Positions 1-8,066 of a stretch of 64,000 nucleotides of DNA are shown here, piece after piece (the first letter of the stretch is position 1; the number at the start of each line of letters is the position of its first letter). The translations under genes and the position numbers were made by a program. The stretch lies in NCBI GenBank assembly GCA_009778385.1, contig WRJX01000104.1, positions 62,001 to 126,000 on the forward strand. Reading direction: 5' to 3'. The DNA comes from Candidatus Bathycorpusculum sp. (lineage in GTDB: Archaea > Thermoproteota > Bathyarchaeia > Bathyarchaeales > Bathycorpusculaceae). The notes under the pieces were generated by a model that saw only the letters and a list, made by a program, of their open reading frames with translations, searched no databases and was not told the origin of the DNA.

Positions 1-686
1 TCATGTTCATTTGGGCTGGGTTTTGCAAGAAAAAGCAGGGCTGCTTTTTCAAAGTCACCCTCTAGGATTGCCTTACCGACATGATGAGTTATTGGACGAG
101 TTGTGCCAAAGCGTTGATGACCATAGAAATTAGGGATGCCACCAAGTTGGGTAACTTCTTCAATGGTTTGGTTTACTTGTGCGTTAACTATGGCTGGGTC
201 TTGGGTTATGTCTGTGATTTTTATTTTGAAATTATTTCCTAAGAGGTAAAAAATTGACAGGGGATTACGTAGGTAACCTACTGGGCGGATCTGAACACCT
301 CTTACGGTTACTTTAGCTACATCCTCTGTTGTCAAATTCTCAACTGTAACGTACTGTGCGGTAATCGCTTTGGCGTCTTTTATTCCAGCGATTTGGATGC
401 TATTTTGTCCTAATCCAAGTTGGTTGGCAACGTTTTTTGTGGCTATGAAAGTGTCCCAGTTCTGTTTAACCAAAACACAAAGCAGATGTCGTTGGCGCTC
501 CAAAGATGCGCCTAATGCTTGTGTTTCTTCTTTTGGTGGGGTGATTTGAGCTTTTGAGCCATCTACTAGAGTTTCTTCGACTTGGAAATTTTCTGTTGCA
601 CCGCGGATTTTTCCGCCTATGCCGCTGGTTTGGGTTGTGTAGATTTCCATACCGAGCAACTGGTCGATTTCGGGTGCAGTCTGCAA
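1..686 (-). CDS. truD: tRNA pseudouridine(13) synthase TruD, N-terminal part (runs off the window)
   Basis: TruD isomerises uridine to pseudouridine in tRNA (position 13 in bacteria, 13/35 in the archaeal and eukaryotic family). The visible 228 codons carry the catalytic TruD motif GIKDAKAITAQ and the conserved FYGHQRFG segment, and open with the family's N-terminal pattern (LLGMEIY, GIGGKIR). I place the start at TTG (686) because an in-frame stop lies only four codons upstream and family-conserved residues begin before the first ATG (650). The C-terminal part lies beyond base 1. It sits 9 bp downstream of pth2, a pairing common in archaea, so the two are probably co-transcribed. Family assignment is firm; start choice is moderate. 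Confidence 0.9.
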   Translation of the reverse strand, partial: MQTAPEIDQLLGMEIYTTQTSGIGGKIRGATENFQVEETLVDGSKAQITPPKEETQALGASLERQRHLLCVLVKQNWDTFIATKNVANQLGLGQNSIQIAGIKDAKAITAQYVTVENLTTEDVAKVTVRGVQIRPVGYLRNPLSIFYLLGNNFKIKITDITQDPAIVNAQVNQTIEEVTQLGGIPNFYGHQRFGTTRPITHHVGKAILEGDFEKAALLFLAKPSPNEH

Positions 687-695
687 GATGGTTCC

Positions 696-1058
696 CTATA
701 ATAGTTTAAGTTTGCCTGTTAATCGGTCAATCATGGATGCAGGTGCTGGTCCAATGCCAAGGCATGTTACTGAGCCTTCTGGAATTTCGGTTAAGCCCCT
801 GTCGATAATTAGAGCGTGTGGAAGTCTAAGGTCGTCTGCAGCTTCTTCTAGTTCGCTGAGTTCTTTTTCGCTTGGAACTTTTAGGGCAACTTTTTTTTGT
901 CCTTCATGCAGCCAAGCTTCCCACCATTTTTTATGACGTGTGTAAGCTTCTTGTGCTGCTGAAACCGCTGCATGTCCTGCTTGTGCTGCGATTTTGCCTT
1001 TGCTCATCGGTAAATCGCTACGGAAAACTATGACCTGCTTGTATTCAAATTCACCCAT
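696..1058 (-). CDS. pth2: peptidyl-tRNA hydrolase 2 (Pth2)
   Basis: Pth2 cleaves the ester bond of peptidyl-tRNAs that drop off ribosomes and so recycles tRNA. The 120-aa length is typical for the archaeal/eukaryotic Pth2 family. Family landmarks are visible: KQVIVFRSDLPMSKGKIAAQ near the N-terminus, AGHAAVSA, the KKVALKVPSE strand, and the ending TCLGIGPAP with a hydrophobic tail. The start ATG is preceded by a purine-rich AAGGCGAAA. It stops with TAG just upstream of truD and probably forms a two-gene unit with it. Confidence 0.95.
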   Translation of the reverse strand: MGEFEYKQVIVFRSDLPMSKGKIAAQAGHAAVSAAQEAYTRHKKWWEAWLHEGQKKVALKVPSEKELSELEEAADDLRLPHALIIDRGLTEIPEGSVTCLGIGPAPASMIDRLTGKLKLL

Positions 1059-1097
1059 GCTGTTTCGCCTTTTGGCTAAAGTGTGTATTTCAATGTT

Positions 1098-2324
1098 TTA
1101 AGGGTTTGCAAGCAAATAAAGCAACCCAAAATATCCAAGTGCTACAAGTATCGCGGGTTTAGTCGCAACTTGTGTTATCATTCTGCCCTGATAATCAATC
1201 TCTTCTACGTCGCTTAATGCTTTATCTACACCGAGGCGGTTGCAGAAACGTAAAACTGAGTTCCAACGTTCATCTGAAAGCGAGTTTAGAAATTGTCTAA
1301 GTCGTAACATGAAAGAGATGTCAAAGTTTAGGGTTTTGTTGCAGTGTTTCTGGTAGGCGCTAAGTGTCTTAGCTGAAACATCACCTGAGTTAAGAGCGGA
1401 TTTGGCAACTTTGGCAGCGATTTCTCCGCAGGTTAAGCCGAAAATAACGCCGCCACCTGTTGTTGGCTTAACTTGGGAAGCAACATCGCCTACTGCTAAG
1501 AATCCGTTACTGTACGCCTTGTTAATTGGTCCCGCTAAAGTAATGGCGTGATAATTGGTTTTGAATATTTTTGCTCCCTTAACTTGTCTCTTGGCTATAG
1601 GGTGTTTAGTCATGAGGTTTCTAAGGTAAGTTTGTGGGTTTCCATGGTCTGTCGCCAAACCAAGTTTTGCTGATCCATCTGGGCGTGGAATGAGCCACCC
1701 ATAGAATCCGGGTGCATTGCTACCCATGTAAACTTCAACTGCATGCGGTTCAACGTCATGGACTTGGTCGATTTCTGTTTCAACAGCATAAACTAATCCT
1801 TTTCCGTTAAGTCCCTTAAGTTTAGCTTGATGGAGAAGTCTTGAGCTTATGCCTTCAGTGTCGATTGTAATTTTGGATGGAACTGGGGTGCCATCTTTTA
1901 GGTTTACACCTTTAACATAGCCGTTTTCAACTCGTAGCGACTGGACGGGTTGGCCTAAATGGAAAGTGGCGCCTGCTCGCTGCGCTTGATTGGCTATGTA
2001 CTGATCAAATTTTGCTCTATTTAAGGCGCAGGTTACGGGGGTTTTGAGTCGAACTGAGAATTTGGTTCCGGATGGGGAGTAAAAGTTGGCGGCGTTAAAC
2101 GTGTTTTCTATTATGCCCTTGGGGAGTGGGTAGTAGCCAATGGCTTTTAGGCTACGGATGCTGATGTGACCTGCGCAGTGAGAGGGCAAACCGATTTCTG
2201 TGTGCTCCTCATAAACGTCTGTTTTAACGTTCAACATTGCTAAACGTAGTGCCGTGTAGGAACCTACGGGTCCTGCGCCTATGATAACGGCATCTGTTTG
2301 CTGATTTTTCTGTTGCATCATCAC
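1098..2324 (-). CDS. geranylgeranyl reductase family FAD-dependent oxidoreductase
   Basis: Enzymes of this family reduce the double bonds of geranylgeranyl chains, in archaea mainly those of membrane ether lipids. The N-terminus (residues ~10-30) holds the dinucleotide-binding GAGPVGSYTALRLA motif. A second flavin motif, GFLAVGDVASQVKPTTGGGV, lies around residues 275-295. YEEHTEIGLPSHCAGHIS matches the conserved Cys-containing segment of archaeal reductases. The last ~18 residues are hydrophobic and could anchor the protein to the membrane. Three consecutive Met codons open the frame. The exact substrate (phospholipid-linked or free prenyl diphosphate) cannot be read from sequence alone. Confidence 0.85.
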   Translation of the reverse strand: MMMQQKNQQTDAVIIGAGPVGSYTALRLAMLNVKTDVYEEHTEIGLPSHCAGHISIRSLKAIGYYPLPKGIIENTFNAANFYSPSGTKFSVRLKTPVTCALNRAKFDQYIANQAQRAGATFHLGQPVQSLRVENGYVKGVNLKDGTPVPSKITIDTEGISSRLLHQAKLKGLNGKGLVYAVETEIDQVHDVEPHAVEVYMGSNAPGFYGWLIPRPDGSAKLGLATDHGNPQTYLRNLMTKHPIAKRQVKGAKIFKTNYHAITLAGPINKAYSNGFLAVGDVASQVKPTTGGGVIFGLTCGEIAAKVAKSALNSGDVSAKTLSAYQKHCNKTLNFDISFMLRLRQFLNSLSDERWNSVLRFCNRLGVDKALSDVEEIDYQGRMITQVATKPAILVALGYFGLLYLLANP

Positions 2325-2369
2325 TATTGGTACTGCTGGTTTACTAAAAAAAGGAATCGAAAAAAAGTG

Positions 2370-2624
2370 TTAATTGTGATTGGTTATGAGAAGTTTTGAG
2401 GCTGCCTCAAGGATTTTTCCTTCATTGTTTAAGGCGGCAATGCGGATGTTTTCTACTACTGGTTGAAATAGTTTGCCTACAAGTTTACTTGTTAAATCGC
2501 TTACAACCTTTTTCTGGTTCTCATCGATTGCCCCCATTTTTTTTAGAGCTTCGGCAAGTTCTTTTTGGCGGCTTTTCTCAACTTGCGAGAGTAAATCAAA
2601 AACAAGTTCATTAACATCTTCCAA
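2370..2624 (-). CDS. free-standing glutamyl-tRNA reductase dimerisation-domain-like protein
   Basis: This 84-aa acidic, helical protein resembles the C-terminal dimerisation domain of glutamyl-tRNA reductase (HemA): KELAEALKKMGAI, then a helix ending DLTSKLVGKLFQPV, then the KILEAASKLL ending. No catalytic or NADP-binding domain is present here or nearby, so it cannot be an enzyme by itself. The ORF is complete, with an ATG start and a stop, and lies 20 bp downstream of the winged-helix regulator and upstream of the geranylgeranyl reductase, all on the same strand. Function is unknown. A helical assembly module or a regulator of GluTR are inferences only. Confidence 0.6.
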   Translation of the reverse strand: MEDVNELVFDLLSQVEKSRQKELAEALKKMGAIDENQKKVVSDLTSKLVGKLFQPVVENIRIAALNNEGKILEAASKLLITNHN

Positions 2625-2644
2625 CAGTTTTGCACCTTCTATTT

Positions 2645-3613
2645 TTAGATAATGAAAGGGTTGGTTGAGAAGACTCTCTCAGTTGGTTGTGAGACGTATT
2701 CGGTGAAACTCCATGTTTCGTCCACTTCCTGTGACAGAATCTGTAGAATAATGGCTAATTTTTGTCCGTCATTGGTTAAACTGTATGTTAACGGAATTTT
2801 TCTTGTGAAGACAAGTTTTTTACCTTTTAGATGTCTTATGTGCACGTAGATTCTGCGTTGTGAGAGCCCAACAAGTTTTGCCAGTTTATCAGCATCTATT
2901 CCTTCATCAGGGATTGCTTGGTAAACTTTCATTTCTGAATCTGTTAACATTTCAAGTGCAGGGCTACGTTTTGACTTATGGAAGAAGATATAGTTTCGGT
3001 CTGCCGGAGGATTGACTAATCCAGAGGTGACTAGACGTTTGAGTGCCCGTGAAGTAATTGTTGGTGAGAGGAATTGTTTAATTTCTTCGCAAGTTTTTGG
3101 TTCTGAAAGCAACAATTGCATAAGCGTCTCTTCATGGCATTCTGACTGGGGGGGCAGTTTTTGGATGAATTCGTCAAAACCGTCAATCAGCTCATTTATG
3201 CAGTCACCAAATAGGGTGGCGCTGTACTTGTCTACCGATTCAGCTACCAATCCGATTGTTATTAGAGGTTGAATGTGTTCTTCACTTATTGTGTACAGGC
3301 TTTGTTTAGTACCAGTTTTTTTGAGTTCTTGCTGAATTTTGGCAAGTGTACATCTACCCTTGGCAATCGTTTGAAAAACACGGAGTCTTGTCGGGTTTTT
3401 TAAGACATTAAAGAAGTCTGTTGTATAGTTCGGGTTGTTCATAATGTTTCGAAGGTTTCTTAACTCATTTTTTAGTTTGTATAATCGGCATAGGCTAATG
3501 CATTGGATTGGTGCGACCGGTGTACAGTGTTTACACATATCATCTAGGCTTTTGAGGTTTTCAAATGTATCTTGGCGGTTTTGCATCTTTGACGATAATA
3601 AGCTAGTAACCAC
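2645..3613 (-). CDS. multi-winged-helix transcriptional regulator with N-terminal Cys motif (paralogue of 52161..53108)
   Basis: A 322-aa probable DNA-binding protein. Residues 27-42 contain Cys27, Cys30, Cys38 and Cys42 (CKHC...CISLC), a likely metal-binding knot, followed by the helix YKLKNELRNLR. Three HTH-like modules follow: around residues 60-110 (NPTRLRVFQTIAKG), 165-215 (LLLSEPKTCEEIKQFL) and 230-285 (TDSEMKVYQAIPDEGIDADK, LVGLSQRRIYVHIRHLKGK). The start is GTG at 3613, because a strong ribosome-binding site GGGAGG sits 7 nt upstream and overlaps the alternative TTG. The protein is clearly homologous along its length to the one at 52161..53108. Ligand and targets are unknown. Confidence 0.75.
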   Translation of the reverse strand: MVTSLLSSKMQNRQDTFENLKSLDDMCKHCTPVAPIQCISLCRLYKLKNELRNLRNIMNNPNYTTDFFNVLKNPTRLRVFQTIAKGRCTLAKIQQELKKTGTKQSLYTISEEHIQPLITIGLVAESVDKYSATLFGDCINELIDGFDEFIQKLPPQSECHEETLMQLLLSEPKTCEEIKQFLSPTITSRALKRLVTSGLVNPPADRNYIFFHKSKRSPALEMLTDSEMKVYQAIPDEGIDADKLAKLVGLSQRRIYVHIRHLKGKKLVFTRKIPLTYSLTNDGQKLAIILQILSQEVDETWSFTEYVSQPTERVFSTNPFII

Positions 3614-3947
3614 GTTTAGACCTCCCAATTGGTTGTTAGACTTTTAGAATCTCCAGAGCCATTTGTCAAACTAAAACATGTAGAGAGAGAAGCTGAGACT
3701 GAATCCAAGACATACAGTTTTCTCATCGAACATCCCTAAAAATATCAGCCGTGTACATATGTAAAAAGCGTTTTCGTAAAGAAATATTGACGACACTTAG
3801 TCAAGAAGTCTTTACTAAAATATAACCTCAAAAAGAAGACGGACTTTATTAAGAAAGACATAGAAACCTAGAAAGTAAATAACGTCATAAGTTAAGTTAA
3901 GAAATCAATTAGCTATAGGAAAGTTTTGTAGAGGAGAGAAAGAGAAG
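3614..3947. other. intergenic region, no gene seen
   Basis: AT-rich 334 bp between the regulator start and the stop of the rubredoxin-TPP gene, both on the minus strand. It must contain the regulator's promoter. I see a short palindrome TACATATGTA near 3755 but no convincing ORF, RNA or repeat. Confidence 0.5.
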
Positions 3948-5717
3948 CTATGGAAATCTTTGTGGATCAGTATCGATGTCAACTATTGTTGCAACGTTTG
4001 AGGCAAGTGCATTGTTTACTGCAGTGGGTAACTCTTCAGGGTGTGTGACTTTTATGCCGTAGCCGCCTGCGTGTTCTGCGAATTTAGCAAAGTTGAAGTC
4101 ATGTAATTCTGTTTGCCAGCTTTGATATCTTTCAACTTTTTGTTCTTGCATAATCATAGCTAGACTTTTGTTGTTGATTACAAACACTTTAATGGGCATT
4201 TGGTATTTTAACGCTGTAAGAAAGTCGCCTAAGACCATTGTTAAACCGCCGTCACCAGTGATACAGATATTTTGCCGTTCAGGATATGCTAAGGCAGCCG
4301 CCAGTGCACTAGGCAATCCAAAACTCATAGTTGCCAAGTTTCCACTCATAACTATCTTTTGGGAATGTTTCATCTGAAAGTTTCTGCCAAACCACCAACA
4401 GTTTTCACCTACATCAAGTGATATTACCGCATTGTCGGCAAGTTTCTCAGATAATACTTTCATTATGTAGGGTGCTCGGATAGGCTTAGCAATTGCATCG
4501 GCTTCTTTGGCAAGTTGATTTAGCCAATCTTGTTTAAGCTGTGTAATCTCTTGTATGTATGCTGTGTTATGTTTTTCTAAAACTTTAGCGGCAAGTTTAG
4601 GGATAAGTATAGCACTGTTTCCCAAAAGTCCAACTTCAACGGGATAACGGCGAGCAATCATAAGAGGGTTAATGTCAATTTGAATCATACGTTTTTTGGG
4701 AATCATACTTAGATCTGCAAATGATGAACCAATTACAATTAACAGATCAGTTTTATCCACAAGCTGACCAGCAGCTGTTGAACCTATTCCGCCATGACAA
4801 CCAACATACAAGGGCTCACTATCATCAACTATGTCTTTACCCTTGAAAGTTGAAACAATCGGAGCTGAAATTTTTTCTGCGAGCCGCAAAAGTTTGGTTT
4901 TTTGTCCTCTAGCACCTAAACCGATAATTATAACTGGACGACTTGCCGAATCAATCACTTTTGCGGCTTTTTCAATAATTACTTCCTCTTGACCGTAAGC
5001 AAAATTAGGCATACGCTCCTCAAAAGGCAAAATCTCCATATCACAAGGCAGTTTTTGAACATCATTAGGAATTCCAATGTGAGCAACACCCCTATCAACA
5101 AGTGCGTGTTTAACAGCTAAGGTTGCAAGCATCGTTGTTTGCTCAGGTGACATTAAAATCTTGTTAAAAACGCTTATAGGCTCAAAAAAGGCATAATGGT
5201 CAATTTCCTGTAGCGACCCATGGCCAATTTGTTTTCTTGCAACCATACCCGTTAAAACCAAAACTGGTGAATAGTCAAGTTTAGCGTCATACAAACCTGT
5301 TGCAAGATTAGTTGTGCCCGGTCCAGAAATGCTTAACACAGCAGCTACATGGCTTGTTAATTTACCATAAGCCGATGCCATAAACGCAGCTGTTTGTTCA
5401 TGGCGAACTTGCAAGTATTTAATTTTGCCATTACTTTTACGAATTGCATCTACAACACCTAACGTTGATGTACCAGGAATACCAAAAACGTACTGCACCC
5501 CCCATTCTACAAGTTGATTAACCAAAACTTCAGACACCGTATGAGAAACTTGCTTTTCTTCAGTAGCACCCTTTTGGTTTTCTGCAAGCATCACAAAAAC
5601 AGTTCTTGGGGCACCACATATTGGACAAACCCATCCCTTAGGTAAATCAACAAACTTTTTACCCTCCTTAGATTCATCATAAACATAATTACAAATAGTG
5701 CATCGATATTTAGCCAT
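3948..5717 (-). CDS. rubredoxin domain fused to a thiamine-pyrophosphate enzyme (acetolactate synthase/pyruvate oxidase superfamily)
   Basis: A 589-aa two-part protein. Residues ~1-45 form a short rubredoxin with two CxxC knuckles (CTIC and CPIC, with LPKGWVCPIC between loop and knuckle) that should hold one Fe(SCys)4. Residues ~58-589 are a complete ThDP-dependent enzyme. The Pyr domain carries VFGIPGTSTLGVVDAI and the catalytic Glu in RHEQTAAF. The central domain carries RPVIIIGLGARGQ. The PP domain has the GDG...NN metal/ThDP motif (ITGDGGLTM about residue 487, INN about 515). It resembles acetolactate synthase, pyruvate oxidase and sulfopyruvate decarboxylase relatives. No regulatory small subunit lies nearby. 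The rubredoxin suggests that electrons are passed on after substrate decarboxylation, which is inference. Confidence 0.85.
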   Translation of the reverse strand: MAKYRCTICNYVYDESKEGKKFVDLPKGWVCPICGAPRTVFVMLAENQKGATEEKQVSHTVSEVLVNQLVEWGVQYVFGIPGTSTLGVVDAIRKSNGKIKYLQVRHEQTAAFMASAYGKLTSHVAAVLSISGPGTTNLATGLYDAKLDYSPVLVLTGMVARKQIGHGSLQEIDHYAFFEPISVFNKILMSPEQTTMLATLAVKHALVDRGVAHIGIPNDVQKLPCDMEILPFEERMPNFAYGQEEVIIEKAAKVIDSASRPVIIIGLGARGQKTKLLRLAEKISAPIVSTFKGKDIVDDSEPLYVGCHGGIGSTAAGQLVDKTDLLIVIGSSFADLSMIPKKRMIQIDINPLMIARRYPVEVGLLGNSAILIPKLAAKVLEKHNTAYIQEITQLKQDWLNQLAKEADAIAKPIRAPYIMKVLSEKLADNAVISLDVGENCWWFGRNFQMKHSQKIVMSGNLATMSFGLPSALAAALAYPERQNICITGDGGLTMVLGDFLTALKYQMPIKVFVINNKSLAMIMQEQKVERYQSWQTELHDFNFAKFAEHAGGYGIKVTHPEELPTAVNNALASNVATIVDIDTDPQRFP

Positions 5718-5809
5718 AAAATTAACCTCAAAAATGTTCCACTAATTATTCAAGCATCCCACTTTATGTATTTATTGCCCAAAAACAAGCTTACAAAAGA
5801 CAAAAAATT

Positions 5810-6403
5810 TTAAACAAAAAGGTTTTTTAAAGTTACCTCGGCAGGGTAAACTCGCAGTACACCACCGTCTTTAATTACAATATCTTTATGTTCATGGTAA
5901 CTCCGTCTTTCTCTCATAAGCAGCTGATACTTGATTTTCAAGCCACCGCCATAGCCACCCAAAGAAAAATTTGCTTTAACCACACGGTGACAAGGAATAA
6001 GAGGGGCAAAAATGTTACCAGCCATAATGTTCCCAACCGCTCGTGGACCACCACCAACCGCTTTAGCAACTGCACCATAAGTGGAAATGTAACCAACAGG
6101 GATTTGCATAACCGCGTTAAGAACACTTGCGGTATATTTTGGCAGTTTATCGGTTACAAGTTTGAGACTACTATAGTTGACGTCTCTTCCTTCGAGAATA
6201 CCCTCCATTAAGGTAAATGTATCTTTTGCGCAAACGGATGGTGAAAACATAACCTGAAAAGGCATGTCAAATGGTAGATTACTTAGCAGATTGCTTAGTG
6301 CTTTTTGTTCAATGTCGGCAAAAGAGGTAGCAACAACTTGTTGCTCAGTGCAAGCTACTGCGAGCCAAGTACCGTTATCATTTTGAGTGTAGACTTGAAT
6401 CAT
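5810..6403 (-). CDS. ogt: methylated-DNA--[protein]-cysteine S-methyltransferase
   Basis: Suicidal repair protein that moves an alkyl group from O6-alkylguanine in DNA to its own cysteine. The 197-aa sequence has the conserved helix-turn-helix region (IPVGYISTYGAVAKAVGGG, PRAVGNIMAGN) followed by the active site IPCHRVV and the GGYGGGLKIK wing. The N-terminal ~90 residues correspond to the less conserved Ada/Ogt N-domain. The ATG start is preceded by AAGGA. It is followed downstream on the same strand by the rubredoxin-TPP gene after 92 bp; a functional link is not evident. Confidence 0.92.
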   Translation of the reverse strand: MIQVYTQNDNGTWLAVACTEQQVVATSFADIEQKALSNLLSNLPFDMPFQVMFSPSVCAKDTFTLMEGILEGRDVNYSSLKLVTDKLPKYTASVLNAVMQIPVGYISTYGAVAKAVGGGPRAVGNIMAGNIFAPLIPCHRVVKANFSLGGYGGGLKIKYQLLMRERRSYHEHKDIVIKDGGVLRVYPAEVTLKNLFV

Positions 6404-6908
6404 TTAACAATCCTTCTTTAAATCGGCTACTTATGAAAAAAGGTTTCTAAACTTTAAATTTTTTGTTCAATTTGCTTGGACCGCAAAAAAATTTCTCAGC
6501 TCTTTAGAGTTAAAAATTTTTGACTAGAACTTAACTGGGTCCAAAATGGTTATTTGAGGTTTCATTATCTACTCACATGCGGCTACGTAAATTACCATTT
6601 GATTTATCTGAAAATCATCATTTGTTTTATTGGCAAAAACCATAGTAATGGCAATACGTTATGTTAACTATAACTCTTTAATCAGGTAACCTCAAATAAT
6701 TCCGACATCTGTTTACATATTCTTTTCTTTTGATTCCATATAGCATCATCAACAAACTAATGTCTTCAAAAACGGTAACCATATACATAAAACGGTAAAA
6801 GGGATAGTGTTATGATTAATATTTTATCTAAGAAACAAAATACAACCAAAAAAAGGGTCATTTTGCGATGAGACGCAGGATAAAACTGTTATATTAGGCC
6901 TGACTTAA
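6404..6908. other. intergenic region, no gene seen
   Basis: About 500 AT-rich bp between ogt (leftward) and tRNA-Gly (rightward). It should hold the ogt promoter. Only very short ORFs occur (for example 19 codons starting at the ATG near 6812), with no family resemblance and no repeat structure that I can support. Confidence 0.5.
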
Positions 6909-6922
6909 CAATTTTTAAAGTA
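6909..6922 (+). promoter_or_regulatory. probable box A of tRNA-Gly(CCC)
   Basis: The AT-rich stretch CAATTTTTAAAG lies about 15-25 bp before the first base of the tRNA, near the distance expected for an archaeal TATA box when transcription begins close to the tRNA 5' end. Assigned from position and composition only. Confidence 0.35.
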
Positions 6923-6933
6923 TAATCTCTAAT

Positions 6934-7009
6934 GCGGTTGTAGTCTAGCTCGGTAGGACATCAGCTTCCCAAGCTGAATACTCGGGTTCAAATCCCGGCA
7001 ACCGCACCA
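6934..7009 (+). tRNA. tRNA-Gly (anticodon CCC)
   Basis: The cloverleaf can be folded by eye. The acceptor stem GCGGTTG (6934-6940) pairs with CAACCGC (6999-7005), the discriminator is A, and CCA is encoded at 7007-7009. The anticodon stem TCAGC/GCTGA encloses the loop TTCCCAA, with anticodon CCC at 6968-6970. The T arm has TTCAAAT. No intron is seen. It reads GGG glycine codons. A second glycine tRNA (UCC) is at 58711..58789. Confidence 0.95.
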
Positions 7010-7112
7010 AACCGCGTAATTCGATCCATAACACAAACAATACTAAAAAACACAGTTTAATATTTGAACTGTGAGAAGCAAGGAAACTAATTTTTGAGGA
7101 GAGAATAGGGGG

Positions 7113-7184
7113 ATGAATAAAATTCGGGTAGAAATTCCTCTACATACTAACCCAAAGGGTAATTCCCTTATAGCTGATATATAA
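7113..7184 (+). CDS. possible 23-codon peptide with good ribosome-binding site
   Basis: A short ORF opens with ATG at 7113 and ends at TAA 7182-7184. It is preceded by a strongly purine-rich GGAGAGAATAGGGGG tract that would serve as a ribosome-binding site. The peptide (starting MNKIRVEIPLH) resembles nothing I can name. It lies between tRNA-Gly and psmB and could be a leader, a remnant N-terminus or chance. Low confidence. Confidence 0.2.
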   Translation: MNKIRVEIPLHTNPKGNSLIADI

Positions 7185-7269
7185 AATAAATTTATTATTT
7201 AGGAAAAAATGGTTAATAAGTAGCCTTAATACAGTGTTTTGTGTATTAAAACAAGAAAGGCGAAAAGTT

Positions 7270-7983
7270 ATGGAAAGATATGGATTTCAGTCACAATTTC
7301 CATCCTTACGGAAAATTCCACAAATGCATGTAATGCCTCAAGAAGAACAAAGTCAGCAGCAGACTCAGAGTGATCAGGCTCAGCAAGGCATGGCGTGGAT
7401 GCCGGGTGCAACAACAGTTGGCATCGTTTGTGCTGATGGTATAGTTTTAGCTTCGGAAAAACGTGTAACATATGGCGGATTTATCATGAGCCGAGGCGGT
7501 AAAAAAGTTTTCAAAGTAACAGATCAGATTGGTGTCGCATGCGCTGGACTTGTTGGTGACATGCAGGTTCTCGCCAGAGAAATGGACGCTCAAGCTAAAC
7601 TTTTCAGCATGGACGTTGGCAGAAAAATCAGTGTAAGAGCGGCTTCTAAACTTTTAGCAAACATTCTTTTTAATCGCAGGGGTGCGCCACTGTTCACTCA
7701 AACCATTATTGGAGGGTTAGACGAGGAAGGTGCATCGTTGTATGTTTTGGATGTTTTAGGTTCACTTATTCCAGATAAGTATGCTGCGGTTGGTTCAGGA
7801 ACAGAAGTGGCTATAGGTGTTATCGAGGAGGCATATAAAGAATCGATAACTATTGTTGAAGCAAAAGAACTTATCAGAAGGGCTATTAAATCTGCAATAA
7901 ATAGAGATGCGATGAGCGGCGATGGAATTGACTTCCTTGTTATAACTAAGGAAGGCGTAACTGAAGAATCAGCTAAATTTTAA
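7270..7983 (+). CDS. psmB: 20S proteasome beta subunit
   Basis: Beta-ring subunit of the 20S proteasome, the main cytosolic protease. The 237-aa protein has a long Gln-rich propeptide (residues 1-46), then ATTVGIVCADG, the Glu17-equivalent in ASEKRVT, the Lys33-equivalent in RGGKKVF, AGLVGDMQVL, and the conserved SGDGIDFLVIT ending. The residue aligned with catalytic Thr1 is Ala47 (P-G-A-T-T-V-G instead of G-T-T-T-V-G). It may therefore be a non-catalytic beta of the crenarchaeal beta1 kind, or be processed one residue later. I choose ATG 7270 (AGGCGAAAAG just upstream) over GTG 7234. The alpha subunit is at 43423..44151. Confidence 0.9.
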   Translation: MERYGFQSQFPSLRKIPQMHVMPQEEQSQQQTQSDQAQQGMAWMPGATTVGIVCADGIVLASEKRVTYGGFIMSRGGKKVFKVTDQIGVACAGLVGDMQVLAREMDAQAKLFSMDVGRKISVRAASKLLANILFNRRGAPLFTQTIIGGLDEEGASLYVLDVLGSLIPDKYAAVGSGTEVAIGVIEEAYKESITIVEAKELIRRAIKSAINRDAMSGDGIDFLVITKEGVTEESAKF

Positions 7984-8066
7984 AACGAACTCTTTTTTAA
8001 CTATATTTCAATTTTTTAGTTTCTATTTAATATTTAATTGTTGGTTGGCGGGAGAGGTGAGTGTGC

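Noticed and set aside
5938-6211. ORFs inside the ogt gene on either strand
   Set aside because: They are out-of-frame shadows of ogt, which has a clear active-site motif in its own frame.
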